Shown here in pieces: positions 63,215 through 64,000 of a stretch of DNA of 64,000 nucleotides; position 1 is the first letter of the stretch; each line of letters opens with the position of its first letter. The stretch is taken from contig NZ_CP015163.1 in assembly GCF_003312875.1 (NCBI RefSeq), positions 7,254,001 through 7,318,000 on the forward strand. Reading direction: 5' to 3'. The translations under genes and the position numbers were made by a program. The notes beneath the pieces were generated by a model, which saw only the letters and a program-made list of their open reading frames with translations, searched no databases and was not told where the DNA came from. The DNA is from Amycolatopsis albispora. Lineage in GTDB: Bacteria; Actinomycetota; Actinomycetes; Mycobacteriales; Pseudonocardiaceae.

Positions 63215-64000
63215 GTGGAAGAACTGCTGCGTCAGGCCGCTTTCGGCGACGACCCCGGTGCCGCGCGGCTTCTGCGGGGAAAAGCAGGTTCGGGGTCCGG
63301 GCGGGTGCGGTTGCTGGCCGGGATCGTGGCTGGCGCCGAGGGGCGATACGCGGCGGCGGCGACGCTGTTCCAGCAGCTCATGCGGGGTGCGGACCGGGTG
63401 GTGGCGGCCCACGCGGCGGCCGCTTTCGCCGCGCACCGGCGCCAACTGGGCGGCCATGCGGCGGCGCTAGCTTACGACGGTCTGGCGGTGGCATGGGCCA
63501 CTGCCGCGCTGGGAAAGCGTGATGAACGCGATCCGGACGGCCTGGATGCGGAGGGCGCCCTGGCCGACGGCCTGCTCGGCCTGGCCGCCGACAACCTCGG
63601 CCTGGGGCGGCTGAAGGTCGCTCGACTTCTGCGGGCAAAAGCAGGATTGGTGGGGAAACACCAGGTCAGCGACGGGCACGCGGACGGCGGGAGCAGTCCG
63701 GCCGCCGACGGACAGGGGGAGGGTCCCGACGGCGGCGGAGAGGTCGGCGAGGGGACCGGGGCGGTCGGCAACGGGCGCGGGAAGGTCCGCGACGAGCGTG
63801 GCGAGGCCGGCGACGGGCACGGGAGGGGCCGCGGCGGCAGCGGGGAGGTCAGCGAGGGGGCCGGGGCGGTTGATGCTGGGGCCGGGGAGGTCGGCGACGG
63901 GCACGGGATGGCCTGCGGCGGCGGAGAGGTCGGCGAGAGGGCTGGGGCGGTGGGCGCCAGGGCCGGGAAGGTCGGCGGCGAGGGTGGCGAAGCGGGGCGG
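63215..64000 (+). CDS. Protein of unknown function with Gly-rich tail, partial at window edge
   Basis: The frame opens at GTG 63215, four bases after the MerR gene, and stays open to the edge (262 codons). Residues 1-145 are Ala/Leu-rich and helical, possibly repeat-like (AAAATLFQQLMRGADRVVAAHAAAAFAAHRRQLGGHAAAL). Two palindrome copies are in frame (LLRGKAG, LLRAKAG). From about residue 150 the translation is almost only Gly, Glu, Asp, Val and Arg. Either the real protein has a disordered tail or it ends soon after the edge. I recognise no family. Confidence 0.6.
   Translation, partial: MEELLRQAAFGDDPGAARLLRGKAGSGSGRVRLLAGIVAGAEGRYAAAATLFQQLMRGADRVVAAHAAAAFAAHRRQLGGHAAALAYDGLAVAWATAALGKRDERDPDGLDAEGALADGLLGLAADNLGLGRLKVARLLRAKAGLVGKHQVSDGHADGGSSPAADGQGEGPDGGGEVGEGTGAVGNGRGKVRDERGEAGDGHGRGRGGSGEVSEGAGAVDAGAGEVGDGHGMACGGGEVGERAGAVGARAGKVGGEGGEAGR
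63267..63288. repeat. Dispersed palindrome, in-gene copy
   Basis: GG-centred copy read as RLLRGKAGS, with one change in each half. Confidence 0.82.
63624..63645. repeat. Dispersed palindrome, in-gene copy
   Basis: GG-centred copy read as RLLRAKAGL in the same gene as the previous one. Confidence 0.85.
63680..64000. repeat. GC-rich low-complexity stretch of diverged repeats
   Basis: Variants of GAGGTCGGCGACGGGCACGG recur at irregular spacing (for example near 63735, 63805, 63885 and 63925). On the other strand they would read VADLPGP-like repeats. It continues to the window edge. Confidence 0.6.

Noticed and set aside
63467..63904. Minus-strand frame with VADLPGP-type repeats at the right end
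   Set aside because: It reflects the GC-rich degenerate repeats; the plus-strand frame continues from a gene with a better coding pattern.

Overview
The window is high-GC actinomycete DNA: GTG and TTG starts are frequent, genes are tightly packed with ATGA/GTGA overlaps, and the sequence encodes a WhiB protein, a CIRCE-controlled groESL and an ESX (type VII) secretion locus. Gene content and order suggest a Pseudonocardiaceae member such as Amycolatopsis; the genus is an inference.

Backbone. The housekeeping genes follow the order known from Mycobacterium tuberculosis Rv3448-Rv3416: eccD4 (cut by the left edge), eccC4, an Rv3446c-family protein fused to an Hsp70-like ATPase, two WXG100 genes (esxU/esxT position), rplM-rpsI, glmM, glmS, nnr (NAD(P)HX repair), alr, an alpha/beta hydrolase, tsaE, tsaB-rimI-tsaD, groES-groEL1 and whiB3. 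The secretion locus is therefore ESX-4-type.

Insertions. Between these conserved blocks lie accessory islands: (1) 8.0-11.4 kb, a DUF4333 membrane protein and three tandem paralogous lipoproteins; (2) 14.1-22.5 kb, two paralogous three-gene cassettes (EspC-like protein, large WXG protein, coiled-coil protein with an acidic tail) on either side of a fatty-acyl-AMP ligase and an acyl carrier protein; (3) 27.0-35.6 kb, a polyol ABC transporter and catabolic operon with a Tat lipoprotein binding protein, two dehydrogenases, xylulokinase and a DeoR regulator; (4) 38.3-51.9 kb, an esterase, an amidase, a malonate uptake and activation operon, a mini-satellite-like spacer, a FadR-type regulator, and an RHS toxin with a WXG-like head and a probable immunity gene; (5) 54.1-57.6 kb, a secreted peptidoglycan amidase and a Tat-exported PhoD phosphatase; (6) 60.1-61.6 kb, a short-chain dehydrogenase with its divergent TetR repressor.

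Most unusual signals. A dispersed palindrome (11-bp arms CCTGCTTTTGC around a GG or CC centre) occurs more than 20 times, between genes and inside genes in several reading frames. It supplies the twin-arginine of one signal peptide and the C-terminus plus stop region of one amidase. It is not seen between 39.4 and 60.1 kb. A second palindrome, GTCCACWGTGGAC, occurs four times and always encodes Ser-Thr-Val-Asp. The two EspC-like cassettes share a 17-bp upstream motif, and their link to lipid activation enzymes is the best candidate for an undescribed system.

No rRNA, tRNA, CRISPR array, integrase or insertion sequence was recognised.
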